Origin: Pilaira anomala
Taxonomy: Eukaryota > Mucoromycota > Mucoromycetes > Mucorales > Mucoraceae
Assembly (NCBI GenBank): GCA_025716855.1
Contig: JAIXMQ010000001.1
Coordinates: 647,501 to 711,500, forward strand
Direction: 5' to 3'
DNA: 64,000 bases
Within the stretch, counting starts at the first letter, position 1. Each line of letters starts with the position of its first letter. The notes beneath the pieces were generated by a model. That model did no database searches. It worked only from the letters and a program-made list of their open reading frames with translations, and was not told the origin of the DNA. The position numbers and the translations under genes are program-made. Below, piece by piece: positions 1 to 12,960 of the stretch.

Positions 1-404
1 CCAGAATGTATTCCCAATTGTCTTCCTTCTATTGATGCCACCCTCGTAGCTAAAGGAAAATGCCCGCCTTTACATGAAGTAACATCCAATTATGCTAGTA
101 CAACCTTATCTGCCAAAGTGAAACTCAACTTAAACTTAAATATGACAGATTTCTTTTTTAACAATACTTCATTTTTTGAAACGCGTGATCGACGTACGAT
201 TGAATGTACAACTACAATTTATTCATTTGGTAACGTAGTACTTGAATCCAAAGAAGTACAACAAGCACTTTGGTTAAACGAAGGCAAATACATGTATAGT
301 TTTGTTTATGTCAATCAGTTCTTTGATGCATTTATGAAGGGTATTCGATCTTTACAATCTTGGGAAGAAGTAGATATTGCTATTAATAATCTTTGTGTAG
401 TTCA

Positions 405-457
<53 letters not shown>

Positions 458-695
458 TATAAACAATAACATTTTCAATTTTTTTTTTTTATTAATCCCT
501 TGAATGCAGGTGTTTGAAGATATTGAATCCAAATTTACTCACACAACAAGTGATAATTTACTATTAGATACAACTGAAGGTCCACCTTTATTGGTTATGG
601 TCTATGAATTTGAAAGAGGTGAAGGTACAATGGAAATAAGTACTGTTGATACTTTTCACTTCTTATCAACTACAACACCTGTAGTTGATTTATAA
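1..695 (+). CDS. TEA/TEAD-type transcription factor, C-terminal part (5' end outside window)
   Basis: The frame is open from base 1. Exon 1-405, intron 406-509 (its 5' end is GT followed by about 50 A), exon 510-695 with stop TAA at 693-695. The protein ends in a domain that lines up by eye with the YAP-binding half of animal TEAD/Scalloped: a beta-strand rich in alternating K/L residues, then FFFNNTSFFETRDRRTIEC, TTIYSFGNVVLESKEVQ, YSFVYVNQFFDAFMKGI, and LCVVQVFEDIES followed by LLVMVYEFERGEG. In TEAD the same positions carry the ECSTKVCSFGKQVVEK, YMINFIHKLKHLP, FTILQVV and MACVFEVS blocks. The DNA-binding TEA domain would lie upstream, outside the window. In animals this fold binds YAP/TAZ/Vgl coactivators; the partner here is unknown. 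Identification rests on motif order only. Confidence 0.75.
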
Positions 696-712
696 TTATT
701 TCTTTTTCTTTT

Positions 713-746
<34 letters not shown>

Positions 747-1146
747 CCCCTCTTTCATTCCTTTCACCCGTTTTTTTCTCTTTCGTACATGTCTTTCTCT
801 CTTTTTTTTTTTTTTCTTTATATATATATTTTTTTATGCTGTATATGCCAAAAAATAATAACCAACAATAATTATAATAAAAAAAAATGTAGCATTTTTT
901 TTCCTGTCAGTAATATACATTTGATATCCCAAATTTCGGAAGTGTACATGATGCAAGGGGGGATTTTGAAGAGAAAGAAGCTTCTTCTTCTTTTTTTTTT
1001 ACAAGCTATGTTTGACGTCATGGTTGCTTTTCATATGGTCTCTTTATTATGTCCCGAATTACAGGTTCTTCAATGTTCATTGTGGAACTTGTCTTGATAC
1101 ACTTCATGACGTAGTTTGAATGAGAAAAAAAAACTCTCCTTTTTTG

Positions 1147-1185
<39 letters not shown>

Positions 1186-1240
1186 GTGATCATTGATTTA
1201 TCCTTTTTATTTCTTTATTTTATTTTATAAAAAAAAAACA
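696..1240. other. Intergenic spacer with CA repeat and long T tract
   Basis: No convincing coding sequence. It holds a (CA)n microsatellite at about 714-744 and a pure T tract of about 30 nt near 1150-1181, 60-90 bp upstream of the sorting nexin start. T-rich stretches directly before start codons recur at most genes in this window and are probably promoter/5' UTR sequence. Confidence 0.6.
714..744. repeat. (CA)n microsatellite
   Basis: About 15 uninterrupted CA dinucleotides just downstream of the TEAD-like stop codon, likely in its 3' UTR. Confidence 0.9.
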
Positions 1241-1820
1241 ATGAGTAACCGAAATTCACTTAAACCTACTTGCGACTGTGCTATTGATAGAGCACTTCAT
1301 CATGATGAGAACTATATTTTTATTACAGGAGCTCAAAAGCAATCGGATTCACCTTCAGGCAAGAGTTATATTGCTTATTTTATTCGTATTGGTGTAAATG
1401 TAATTCATGATTTTTATCTCTTTCTTTCTTTAACTCACGCTCTTGTATAGGATATTGAGACAAAGAGAAGATACAGTGAATTCGAGTCCTTTCGAAAGGC
1501 TTTAACTTTACTCCATCCTGCATTGATTGTACCGCCTATACCCGAAAAACATTCATTAGGTAAATGTTAACAATTTTAAGAGTTCTCTTTAATTGCATCT
1601 TAACACCCTTTTTTTTTTCTTCTTGTCTTAGTTGATTATGCCGCTTTACAAACAAGAGTTAAAGATGATTTACCCATGGTAGAAAAGAGAAAGCGTATGT
1701 TGCAGACTTTTTTAAACAGAGTTGCCAAGCATCCCGAACTTGGTAAAGATCATGTATTTCACCGATTCTTGGAAAGTGGAGGTTCTTGGGTAAGTTGTTG
1801 ACAACGAAATTATTATATAG

Positions 1821-1853
<33 letters not shown>

Positions 1854-3078
1854 GGACTTTTTAATAGTCTGACGTGCTTCATTCACCTCCTCTTTCCACT
1901 TTACCTAAAAACCCTTTACAAATGGTCATTAGTAAACAACCCGATGTACAAGCACATACATTTAACGCTGTTTTATCCAGTAATTTAATTCCTACTCCTT
2001 CCGCTGCATATCAATTGAAAAACCCAGACCCTCGTTTTGAAGAATCAGAGAAATTCACTTTTCGTATTGCTAATTATATGAGTAACAATTTGGATAAAAG
2101 TCAACGTAAAGTAATTCGTCGTTTAGGAGGTAATGTAAACTTTTTTTCTCTTTATAGGAGACTTTTTTTCGTTATATTGATTTTTGTTTTATGATACAGA
2201 ATTAGCCAATGATTATGCAGAATTGGGAGCTGTCTATAATGGATTTAGTTTAAATGAAACTGGAGCTGTTGCAAATGCAATTGAAAAAGTGGGACAAGCA
2301 GTAGATGCATCTTATACCGAGACTGGACAAATGGTCACTTCTTTAGAAGGAGAATTTGCAGAACCCATTCAGGAACATGCTCAATTTGCTCAAATCATCA
2401 AACAAGTCTTAAAGTTTCGTCATATGAAGCACGCTCAAGTCGAATTGATTGAAAACTCTTTAAACAATAAAAAGGATACATTGGATAATTTATTAAGAAT
2501 GGAAAATGAGGCAAAACGTTTAGAGGAAGCCATGACGAGAGAAAGAACAATTGGTGCGAACGCTGTCAATGTAGATGAATTGAATCAAACTACAGAAGAA
2601 GAAGAAAATCCTTATCGTACCATGAGTAATAGCAGTAGTAGTACAGTCAGACTAGATAGACCTAGCTCGGGTGGGAATTGGAGTGGTGGTCCCATGAAGG
2701 TCATTAGTGCTGTAGGTCATACCTTACAAAATATTATTGATGTTAACCCTGAAGCTACTCGTCGCAATCAAATTGGTATGTCCAAAGATGCAATGGGTGT
2801 ACTTCAAGAAGCTTTAGATATTACAAAGACAGATTTAACTGCTATTTCAACTGAACTTCAGGCTGATCTTGATCGCTTCCAAACAGAAAAAATTCAAGAT
2901 ATGCGTGATATGTTGATTGCTTATGCAAAAATTCATATTCGCTATTGTCAAAAGGTATAATCATCATTCTTTTTTTTTTAAAAAAAAAAATTTATTTTAT
3001 ATACTAAATTGAATCTTATAGAACCTTGAATCATGGCAAGAAGCTCGTGCTGAAGTTGACAAGATACCAATTTTGTAA
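1241..3078 (+). CDS. SNX41: Sorting nexin, PX-BAR type (Snx41/Atg20; animal SNX7/SNX30 relative)
   Basis: Six exons: 1241-1393, 1451-1559, 1632-1789, 1868-2129, 2200-2954, 3022-3078; 497 aa. The N-terminal PX domain (about residues 25-140) has the phosphoinositide-binding RRYSEF motif (residues 57-62) and the PPIPEKHS block with downstream KRKRM typical of Snx41/Atg20. A region reading SWSDVLHSPPLSTLPKNPL follows, a signature of this subfamily. Then comes a long helical BAR region (about 200-497) beginning DKSQRKVIRRLGGELANDYAELGAVYNGFSL when read across the exon 4/5 junction. The family acts as a heterodimer with Snx4/Atg24 on endosomes and in selective autophagy. A short Ser-rich loop near TMSNSSSSTV interrupts the BAR region. 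It is convergent with the TCD gene, with 155 bp between the stops. Confidence 0.9.
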
Positions 3079-3104
3079 AACAAAACTAATCGTTTTTAAA
3101 TCAC

Positions 3105-3150
3105 ATACACACACACACACTCTCTCTCTCTCTCTCACTCTCTCTCACCT
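3105..3150. repeat. CA/CT dinucleotide repeat between convergent genes
   Basis: An (AC)n run passes into an interrupted (CT)n run in the spacer between the two convergent stops. Confidence 0.8.
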
Positions 3151-3233
3151 CTATTCTCTTCCTTCCCAAATTCTATACACCTAAGGATTTTATTCTCTTT
3201 TTTTTTCTATCATGTTCATATATATAAATATAA

Positions 3234-4685
3234 CTAAAGAGTTGAATTCCATAACTCTTGAAGTTTCTTTTCTAACGCAAATTGTTTTTCGATCTCTTCA
3301 ACTTTTTCTTTTCCATAAAAAGAGGCTAAATCTTCTAATTTATCATGAATGATTGCTTCTTCTTTTGTTAATAAAATCAAATTGATGAAATTTCCAATCT
3401 TTGATTTGTCCCATCGTGTTAATACCAACATTCTATCTTGTGCAGAAGAAATAGCACTCTTGCCCTGCCAAATTTCGTCAAAAATATATCCAATATCTGT
3501 CACATTTAACTTTTCCGTTCTAGTCTTCAAGTTAATTTTTGTTTTGTTTTTCGTAGCTAAAAATGCTTTTCTACTTACCTATTGCCGTATACATATTCTT
3601 CCTTTGAAGCAACTTCCTTTTGTAAGCGAATATAGACACTATCACGCATTTTACTAGTAGGTAAAGTATATGCAGTGAAATCGGCTAATTGAGTAGCGAT
3701 ATATGTAGTTATGGCCATACCAAACATACTTGCAACAGGACTTAAAATAGGTAATGAACGTGTTCTAAAATCATCCACTATAAGAAATATATTAAGCGAT
3801 TTTGTTTTGTTTTTTACATTTTCCTCTCTTATTTTTACCCTTTTCTCCAAAATGTAAAGACTTTTCTGTTGAATAAACAACTGGAATATCACGATCAACA
3901 CCAAATTTTCTCAATTGTCTTCTATACATACGAGCAAGAGGATCTGTGAATGAATTACTGATATCTGTCATCTGCATTAAAGTAGGATCTGCTTTCGCAC
4001 CTGCACTCATTGAACTAATAATCTTGATATCATGTTCTTTACAATACTTTGCCAGCCAGACTTTACTTGCAACATCAGGTAAAGTATCCACAACATAATC
4101 TGGCTTTCCAGCTAATAATTCCTCCATTGTTTCCAAACTAAAATGTGTAGTAACAGCCTCGATATTTGCATTAGGTGCAACGTCAGCAATATACTTGCTC
4201 ATGATGGTTGCTTTTGATTTTCCAATATCTACAATTTTAGCTACGGCATTACGTGACATGGTCTCTAATCGAACACGGCCAGAATCTACAATACGGATAT
4301 GTTCGATACCAGAACGTGCCAACATCACTGTAGTCCAAGAACCTACAGCACCTGCACCTAAAACAACTACAAAAGCTTTTCGAATCTTTTGAACACCTTC
4401 TTCTCCAAAGAAGGCAATATTTCTTGCCAAGAGCTCTAGTACAAGAGACTCGTCCATCTTTTGACGTACGGGTTCTTTAGTCTCTTCATCAATGACCGAG
4501 ATAAAGGTTGGAAGATCTACTGCTGTTCGAGTCTTCTTTGAGGTCACGAGGCGTGGACGTGTTATGCTTTGGTAGCCAAGTAAAGCGCTGGCAGTTAAGG
4601 CGGAGGCTGCAACAGCTGTCAAGGTTAAACGTGCTGCAGTTGGATATCTTTCTAAAAAGTTCGTAACGCTACTGAGTGCTGTCAT
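3234..4685 (-). CDS. TCD1: tRNA threonylcarbamoyladenosine dehydratase (E1-like, ThiF fold; Tcd1/Tcd2 family)
   Basis: Exons on the minus strand 4685-3839, 3777-3579, 3519-3234; 443 aa. A hydrophobic N-terminal segment (about residues 18-38) fits the mitochondrial outer-membrane anchor of fungal Tcd proteins. The nucleotide-binding loop is VVLGAGAVGSW (residues 107-117), followed by the conserved MLARSGIEHIRIVDS and SRNAVA blocks. Downstream are PDYVVDTLPDVASKVWLAKYC, read in two overlapping halves, and SSMSAGAKADPT. The family uses ATP to cyclise t6A37 of tRNA to ct6A. An in-frame ATG lies further upstream (4754), but MTALSSV is preferred because the added 23 residues are low-complexity K/F sequence. 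S. cerevisiae has two paralogs; which one this matches cannot be told. Confidence 0.9.
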
Positions 4686-5163
4686 TGTATATAAGAAAAA
4701 GAAAAAGTAAAAAAGGGTAAAACATTTTTTTTTGTATTTGGAAGTGACGTTCAAATCGCTATTCGATAGAGTTTTAATTCAACCAATCAACACCTACAAA
4801 TTTATTAATATAAATTGCTGGGTAAGAGATACTTAATGTATGTACAGTAGTTGAAAAATTAAAGTCAAAGAAATCAGAGGTTTAGAGAGAGTTATGTCAG
4901 CAAGAGAAGAGTAAAGGAAAATCGAAAGGATGCAAATACTGTTTTATTATTTAATCTTCAAATGTTTTCAAAATATGAATTTTGATAATTTATTTAATAT
5001 CACTTGGAACGGATTAAATACTAAAAAATATAAATACCCTAAAAATTTACCCTCCTACTTCTATACGAGGACACTTGTATAACTTCAAATGATTTTCAGC
5101 TCTCACAAATGTATCTAGCAGGCAGCTTCCTTATAGCGTACCTACTAGGTATACTAAGTTGAT

Positions 5164-5481
5164 GTGTTCTACCTTTTTTTTTTTCTTAAAGAAAAATATG
5201 AAAAGAGACAAGCAGGAGGTCAACTAACTTTCCCTCAGTTTTACTGCTTTTATGAACAGCAATCAAGTAAAGCGAAAAAAAGAATAGTAGATAATGAGAT
5301 ACCTCACCTAGAAGTATATCCACCAACTGCAAGAAGAACATATTTCAGGGAAGCACAAGAAGATCTACCGGTCTATATTTCGTCAATGGAGGGCAAATAC
5401 TTGTTCAAGTTGAAAGGAAAAAAAACGAATCTTTTTGGAGAACATATACGTTTAGTCAAATTGATTATTACCAGCAAATAG
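5164..5481 (+). other. Open frame of unknown nature, perhaps an exon relic
   Basis: 105 codons from an ATG with mixed composition rather than homopolymer translation, including segments such as GGQLTFPQFYCFYEQQ and HLEVYPPTARRTYFREAQ. I recognise no family. There is no good upstream or downstream exon and no neighbour suggesting a function. It could be chance, or a remnant of a mobile element or lost gene. Confidence 0.2.
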
Positions 5482-7406
5482 TAATTCATCACAAGCTCAG
5501 AATTAAACCAAACATTTACAGATGCTCGTGGTATACCAGATCTTGGCGTGAGTATTACCATCTACCCAGTAGATCAAAATGCAATCCTGAACTATTCTAC
5601 AAACAGATGCCATACTTTTGACCTATCATACAGTACAAATTTCTATATACATACGTATATAGCTTTTACCTCAATCAAATATGAGTGAAAGGTATAGATA
5701 CAATGAATTGTCAACACAATTAACACAAGATGGTTACTTTCTCTCTCTTTCTCTTTTCTCTTTTTTTTTCCGTTAAGGATATTGTTGTCAGCAGTAGTAG
5801 ATATAAGGCTCATAAGGAGTGTATATATAAAGCTTGAGATTTTCGAGTGACCCGTAATAAATAACACTACCGCATGTGTATAACTCATTTCGTTATAAAA
5901 TATAATTAGTTACCTTCTTTTTTTCTTCTCTTTAAAAAGAGACCTGTACAAAAGCTTAATTCTATGCATGTACAGATAAAGAGCTATGTATATTATGTTA
6001 GTAAAGTGATTTTTTTTTCCTACTGTTGGTCTATGGTGCTATTTTAGATAGGTGACCTTGGTCCTGCATGGGGAAAATGACTGTAGATGCGAGAGTATCT
6101 TTCATTTAAAGAACTGATTCATATAACAGTTTTGACACATTTGACACATGTGATGTAACGTATAAATTAATTGTATCAGCTTTATTATTAATGAATTTAG
6201 ATGTTCACTATATGGATTGAGTAGATATAATCATAGAAATTTTCTAGCTTTAGCAGTGTATACGTGCTGTTAAGCGTTTGACTAAGTAGATCCAAAGAAA
6301 AGAAAAAAAAAGGACTATTTGGATAATCAAGTTGGAGTTATACATTGTGGTGATACACACGACCTTTTTTATGTATACAAATTTTAGTTACAGCAATTCA
6401 AGAAGATAATGGGGAGGGAATGAGGCTTCTATTTGATACGATCCACTAGTTGTGCTTTGTATTCTGTACTAAATAAATATGAACGCATCAGCTCACATTT
6501 ATTGGTAACGTGTTATCAAGTTCGAAACCCACCAATGTCTATAGTAAAAATTCGGTGAGGTATATATTTGAAACGAAGTTTATTTGATAATTGAATTCAT
6601 CGAGTGGTTTACCTTTCAGTAATCCCATACGGTGCAATTGTAGCAATAAAAACTGAGAAAAAAAAAGTTGCCCACTCTAAATTGTTGTAAGCACTATAAA
6701 AAAATGCCCATCCCGAATTTTCGTCATTTTTAATACATATCAAAAACAAGAGAGTTTTTTGTAGCATACAATAAAACTTCAGGATATGTAGATAATATAC
6801 TCCACCATCTTGATTTTTCTAGAAACAACAATTTCTTCTCCTTTCAAAATTAGAGCATAAATAACAATTTACAAATATCTCTACTGGATAAAATCGATTT
6901 TTTTTTTTCACTCCAGTTAGCTTTAGACATGATATATTTAGGCAAACTTTATAGTTAGATGAAGCTATAAGTACCAATGCAGTTGAATTAGGAGATTCTT
7001 ACTTACCGAACCCTGATTTGGATCTTGAATAAATTGTTAAAAACGGTCCTAAAAATTAAGTTCCATCATTTGTTTTGTTAAGTTTATCACTCAACACATT
7101 TTGTTTATGAGAAATCGTGTTGTAAAAACAAAGTAAACAACCTTCCTTTTTTTTTTGAAAAAAGAAACAGAGTTTACATACCCTTTCCATTAAAACTTGA
7201 TACCAAAGAAGCGTGTCTTTGAATTAAGAATTTTTCTCTCTACATGTACTTGACGCGATTTTTTACTTTCCATAACTTTTTTTTTTTTTTTTGTCTTAAT
7301 TTCGCGTTTCCAAGACCCACAACTTGTCCATACTAAAAAAATGGTGCTCTATATAAGGGCGCAAAAATGGGAAAAAAAGCACCTTCAATAGTAAAACCTT
7401 GTGATT

Positions 7407-7485
7407 ACCATAAACATCAGCTGTCATAATATTGTAACATACCATAAACATCACCTGCCATAATATTGTAATTACCATAAAAAAC
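7407..7485. repeat. Short tandem repeat, 33-34 bp unit, about 2.3 copies
   Basis: A unit starting ACCATAAACATCA and ending in CATAATATTGTAA occurs at 7407-7440 and again at 7441-7473 with three or four changes. The start of a third copy follows (ACCATAAA at 7474). Confidence 0.75.
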
Positions 7486-7691
7486 TTAAAAACTTAAAAA
7501 AACTTAATACAAAATTAAAACTTACAAAGCTAAATACGGTAAATATCAAAAACTAACTATAATTTAATATGATTACTAAAAGCCTTACACCATAGAAGTA
7601 CATATAACATAACAAAAACGTCACTATAAAACTTATAAGCTATAAATTACAATATAAACACAATTACTATAAATAAATAAATAAAATCCCA

Positions 7692-7722
<31 letters not shown>

Positions 7723-8443
7723 CATTTAAAATAAACTCTTTCCAAATACAACCTCTTTAATTGCTATACTTATTCTGATAGTTTTACATTAGCCGCCACA
7801 TTACAAATACTGATTGAACGAGAAAAAAAAAAAGGGATACGTTACATAAAATAGCCTTCCATGGTTTTTTTTAAAAAAAAAAAATTAAGCTTGAGCCATA
7901 TAGGAAGCTATGGCACATCATTATCATCTTTATGAAATTGATTTGAATCCTGCTGAGAACTATTTTTTTTTTTTTGTAATAAGAACATACAAAACGCATG
8001 TACAATATATTACTAACTTATGTTCACTACCCAATACATCCGTATATACATACATACTTCGAAAAATTAAGAAAATTCTTTTTATTCCTGCAAATTGACG
8101 ATTTCATTTTGTTGTTCCGACGACTTGTGACGAAAACTTTGTGAAAAAATGTAACCCTCCATAAGCTTTTTTTTTTTCTTGTTTTTCTTTCTGCAATCTC
8201 TCTCTCTTTTTTTTTTTTTTTTTTCTGTCTGTAGTCTTTTTTTTTTTTCTTCTCTTTGCCTCACGTTAACCTTTTCAACTCTTTATTGATTTACTCTATT
8301 ACAGAACTCGTACTTTTTATATTATATTGTTAGCTTCATCTTTTTTTTTATTATTATTAACATTCTTTATCTTATCAACTGTTGATATCCTCTCTTATAT
8401 TTAATATATCGCAAGATACTGATATGATGAATGTAAATAAACT

Positions 8444-9470
8444 GTGTACTTCTTCAATTTGACGTGCCGTTCTGCTACTGACTCTATCTATAACTATCGT
8501 CATAACAAAATGTTCTCCGAGAAACTATCAATGAAGATTTTTAATACAAGTAAATCAGAAGAGAGCAATGCTTTCGAGCATCCAAGTTTGTCATATATTG
8601 TGGACTTGAAAGATCTTATCTGGATCGATTATTTTTTTCTTCAAAAGAAATGGATGAAGTTCGAACTTGTAATGCGGTCAAACTTCCCAATTTGAAAGAC
8701 GGAGACGCAAGACTATATCAATCTTTACGACAGCAACCCCCCCCCTTTTTTTTTTAAAAAAAAAAAAAAGAGGCTGCAGATTATTACGATTTTGCCTCAG
8801 ATCAAAACTTGACGTTCAGTGATCCTTTTGAGAAGCGCTGGATAAAAGAATCCATTATGAAATGTCGCTAGTTTATTTGAAGACAGTAAAACCTTGGGCA
8901 CAGATGATTTTTCTGAGGGACGATTTGCTCCGTAGTAATCTTTAGATATTTGTTTATATCGGGCTTTTAGAATAAGCAAATGAGAAAGCTAAGCTGAGTG
9001 TCTCTTTTGCTCTTGGCAGAAACGAAGGTAAATCTCTGGAGTCTAGAGAAAGAAGAGAAAGAAAATTACTGGGGGGGGGAGGGGGGCAAAGGTAGGTATC
9101 CTGTTTAAAACGATTTCAGGTGAAGTTGGGTGTACCAAAGTTGGGTAAACATGATGTTTTACAAATCGATGATAAATATCTCGATGGTGGTATGGTAAAA
9201 TTACCCAAAGACCATGAGGGATATGCTTTTTGCGAGGTTAACCCTCATAAAATATACCAATTGTATATACAATTGGCTTTTTTTTTTTAATGATGGATAA
9301 GTAGCACACATGACACGATTATGATCGTGTTCTTTTCTTGACGTATTTTTATTTTCTTTATTAGGGTCTAAACCTCAAACTCTTAATAATCAATGTTCTT
9401 GTTGGTACAAGACCGGGTCACCAGAATTACCCGACGAGAACCATGAAGCTTCCTTTCCCAGGTAAGGCCA
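8444..9470 (+). pseudogene. Decayed, unidentified protein-coding relic
   Basis: Protein-like stretches appear in shifting plus-strand frames, separated by stops and homopolymer runs. Examples are AFEHPSLSYIVDLKDLIW (about 8570), KEMDEVRTCNAVKLPNLKDG running into DARLYQSLRQQ (8645-8740), AADYYDFASDQNLTF followed by SDPFEKRWIKESIMK (8773-8860), KHDVLQIDDKYLDGG with MVKLPKDHEGYAF (9146-9235), and NNQCSCWYKTGSPELPDE (about 9388-9445). The composition looks like genuine protein, but no start, continuous frame or splice model joins the pieces. The family is not recognised; a dead transposase or a lost host gene are both possible. Confidence 0.35.
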
Positions 9471-10337
9471 GTAACATTAGATTGGATTTTCTTCCTCTAT
9501 ATTGGAGGTTAACATTGAAGGGAAAGGCTTTAATGGAAAGCTTAGCAACAATAATTGATAAATAGAAAGAGAAAATCAGTCGAGCTCAATACTGCCGGTA
9601 AAAACTACTTTTCCTCGTCTTCCCTTTTCCTTTATTGAAAAGTCTTTAGTTTAAACTTTTTTATTTTTTATTATTTCTTTTTTCCATGTAGTACTTTCTT
9701 TATATATATATATATACATATACATATCTTCATTAAAGTCGTCAATATGAAACTCCTGTTATAACGTAGCTATTTTTCTTTTCTTTTTTGTATAAACATC
9801 TAAGGTGAGTCTAACAATATGTGATTATAGTGGACTTTAGGGAATACTTTTATCACATACCTACCAGAGCACAGATTAAAAGCATACATGTCGTTATAGA
9901 AGAGATATGTACTCTCAGGCTTTTACTTACATATATAAAGAGCAATCCGTCCCAGTGACAATAATCAACCCTCAACCAGAGTTATTAGTTACTGCGAGCT
10001 GTAAAAACGCGTGATTGCAAAATAAGTATCTAAGATGGTAAGATAAAAAGCATCTACAAATATATTAAAGGTTGTCCTAATAAAACTATAAGACCTTTTC
10101 CATGCCAAATAATGGTGGGGCCTGCTAGCTCATAAAAATAAAAAAGGACCTGTTTCACGTTTATATATTGTCTCTTCTCATAGCAAAATTATAGTGCCTA
10201 TTACTAATATTTTTTTATAAACCAAATATTTATAAAAAAATCTATATGAATGTTTATGAGAAATAGAATAAATAAATAAAGGTGTTTATAAAATATTATT
10301 ATTATGTAAAGGGCTGTATAAATGTTTATTATTATTT

Positions 10338-10373
<36 letters not shown>

Positions 10374-12923
10374 AGTTAGTAGCCACCAAATGTTTATTCT
10401 AATGTGCATTGATGTTTTTTTTTTATCTCTTTTAAAGAAAATAGTTGTACAAGACACTATTTGTATCAATGTTTACTACACAAAATGTTTTTTTTTAAAA
10501 AAAAAAAAAAGAAAACAATAAAGACAGCTGTCAAGCTTTCTTGTGACAGGTATTATGTGTTTGTTTTTTTTTAAAAAAAAAAATAAAAATAGTCTCAATG
10601 CAGTATCAAATAATAAAATGCTTCGATGAGATCATGTATTATGATGATAAAAAACTACGCAATTTTATCAAGGAGTAACTCTTTTTTTTCTAAAGATCAT
10701 GCGGCTGAAATATAAAAATAGCTTTCTTTAAAAGAAACACATAATTACATTGAATATTATGGCAAAAAAAAAAAAAAAAGGGGGAAGAAATTTAATTTCT
10801 TTGTTTGTTAAAAAAAAAAAAAAAAGAGAGAGCAATTTGCTTAACAAAGTGCCGCACAAATCATCATTTCGCCACACTTGAAACGTTTTAAAATATGACA
10901 TGTGGAAAAGTATTAAAAAAAGAAAAAGTAGATTGAACGGAGAATGATATAATAATAAAAGAAAAAAAAGGAGATAAAATGACTCGGGTATTTGTTATCT
11001 TAATTATTTGATTTGATAAAATGAGGCTTTATTCATCTCAACTGAGTTACTGAAATTTAGTGTTACGTCTTACATGGCGACAAAATGGCCTAAGTGTATG
11101 GATGTTCATATTTCGTACAACGCGTGATATTAGATCTAGAGCCAAAAGTGTTCTTGAACTATGTATATTTATTTTTTATAATTGTAAGATCAGGCGAGAG
11201 AGAGAGAAAGAAAGAGAAAGAAAGAGAGAGAGAGAGAGAGATATGATAACAATAGACAGAAATTAAAGTTGCTTTTTCAAATCAACTGATGATAGACACA
11301 TGTATATTCTAAAATCAATTAATTAATTGTAAAAAAAAAAACATGGTTACGCTTAAACTATTTACAGGCTGTATATTTGTATGCGATGTTATTAATGATG
11401 ATAATGACTCGGATCAAAGAGAAAACTCAGGACCGACTTCTGAACTAAAGTTTTGGATTGCATTTATTACAAAATACTTTGGCACAAGACGACGGTTTAT
11501 GCCAGATCAGGGTGACACCGCATAGTAGAGTGTTTTTTTTTTAATACATGGTAATTGGTGCTGGCGTCAAAAGAGTACACAAGGTTTTTTATTTAAAAAA
11601 GGTAAAACCCCGACTCTCAACCCATTACTCGTATTGAGATCTTCAAAGATTTTGTTTACTACGTTATTTAATTCAATGGGTTCAAATGAACATGCATGTA
11701 TTATTTTCTTTGAATAATAATAATAATAATAAAGAAAAACCTGTTTGATCCTTGCAGTTAAATAAAGAGAACACACACGGAATAGAAGACCGCTTTTTAG
11801 TTTTTTTATATCGGAAATGAAAAAAAAAGGAAATGAAGTTTGTATTCACTTTCTCCCCCACTGGTCTTTATATCAGGCCATCCAAAAATAAAATATATTC
11901 ACAAATAGAATGGAATAAATAGAATACATTTACTTGCATACAATGCATTCAGTTCTTTTTACCAGTAACTGAACAATGAATAATAACATTCACATTACAT
12001 TTGCTATTCCCATACACAAATGAAATATGTGTGTGATGAGCTTGAAAAAAAAAAAAAAAAGCGGGTAAAGGAACCTCATACTTATGTTTGCAGTCTATAA
12101 TAGGTGTATCTACATGTTAAAAAAGAGAGAGAGAAAAAAAAAAGGGGGGGGGGAGGTATCTTCAAACAGATCAAGAAAAAAAAAATATGACTTGAATTAG
12201 TACAACCTTAAAAAAAAAAAAATATTTACGAAACACTATTTGGAGGTCATTAAAGTAAATAACATAAATAGACTGACATCTCATTGACTTTTGGGTCCAT
12301 CGAGATGAAGATGAGAAAGTTTTAGAGATGAGTTATTCAAATAATAATAAAAACTCTGTGTATGTGTGTATGACATACAAGCTATAATCGGGGTCATCAA
12401 ATAAGTTTTTTTTTATGAAAAAAAAGGAAAAAAAAAAAGAAGTTTATTTCTTTCCCCTTTGCTATTTAAATATCAACTAATGGATATACCTATGCCCGCT
12501 GTTTCATGCTACCTATCATGTATATTATAACAAAAGGAAGAAAAGGAGGAGATCAAGAAAAGAATGATATAAGCTGTGTGACACATATTATAGTATGTAA
12601 GGATTACACAAGGTTTAAATGGATCGTCTGTTTGTAATAATAAATAAATAAATAAAAAAATAAAAAAAAGGGGGAGCCAGGAAAAGAAAAACTCATTATT
12701 GGAGGTTTCAAGACGTAATATAATATATATATATATATAACTTTTTATGTAATGGCGTTAAGAAAAAAAAAAGTATTTTGAATTAACTAAGGAAATTAGA
12801 TCATTTATAAGCAGTATATTGAAGACAGAATATTATACTATGGGGTCCTACCCGATGCAGTTTACTCCTTTTATACATGTAAGAAATCAGAAGGAGAAGG
12901 CACACACTAGATCACAAAAAGTC

Positions 12924-12960
<37 letters not shown>

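Noticed and set aside
406..462. Poly-lysine C-terminus of the first open frame
   Set aside because: It is translation of the A-run just after a donor GT; the protein continues at 510 after the intron.
6495..6545. Possible tRNA B box (AAGTTCGAAACCC)
   Set aside because: No A box at the right distance and no acceptor or anticodon stems could be paired.
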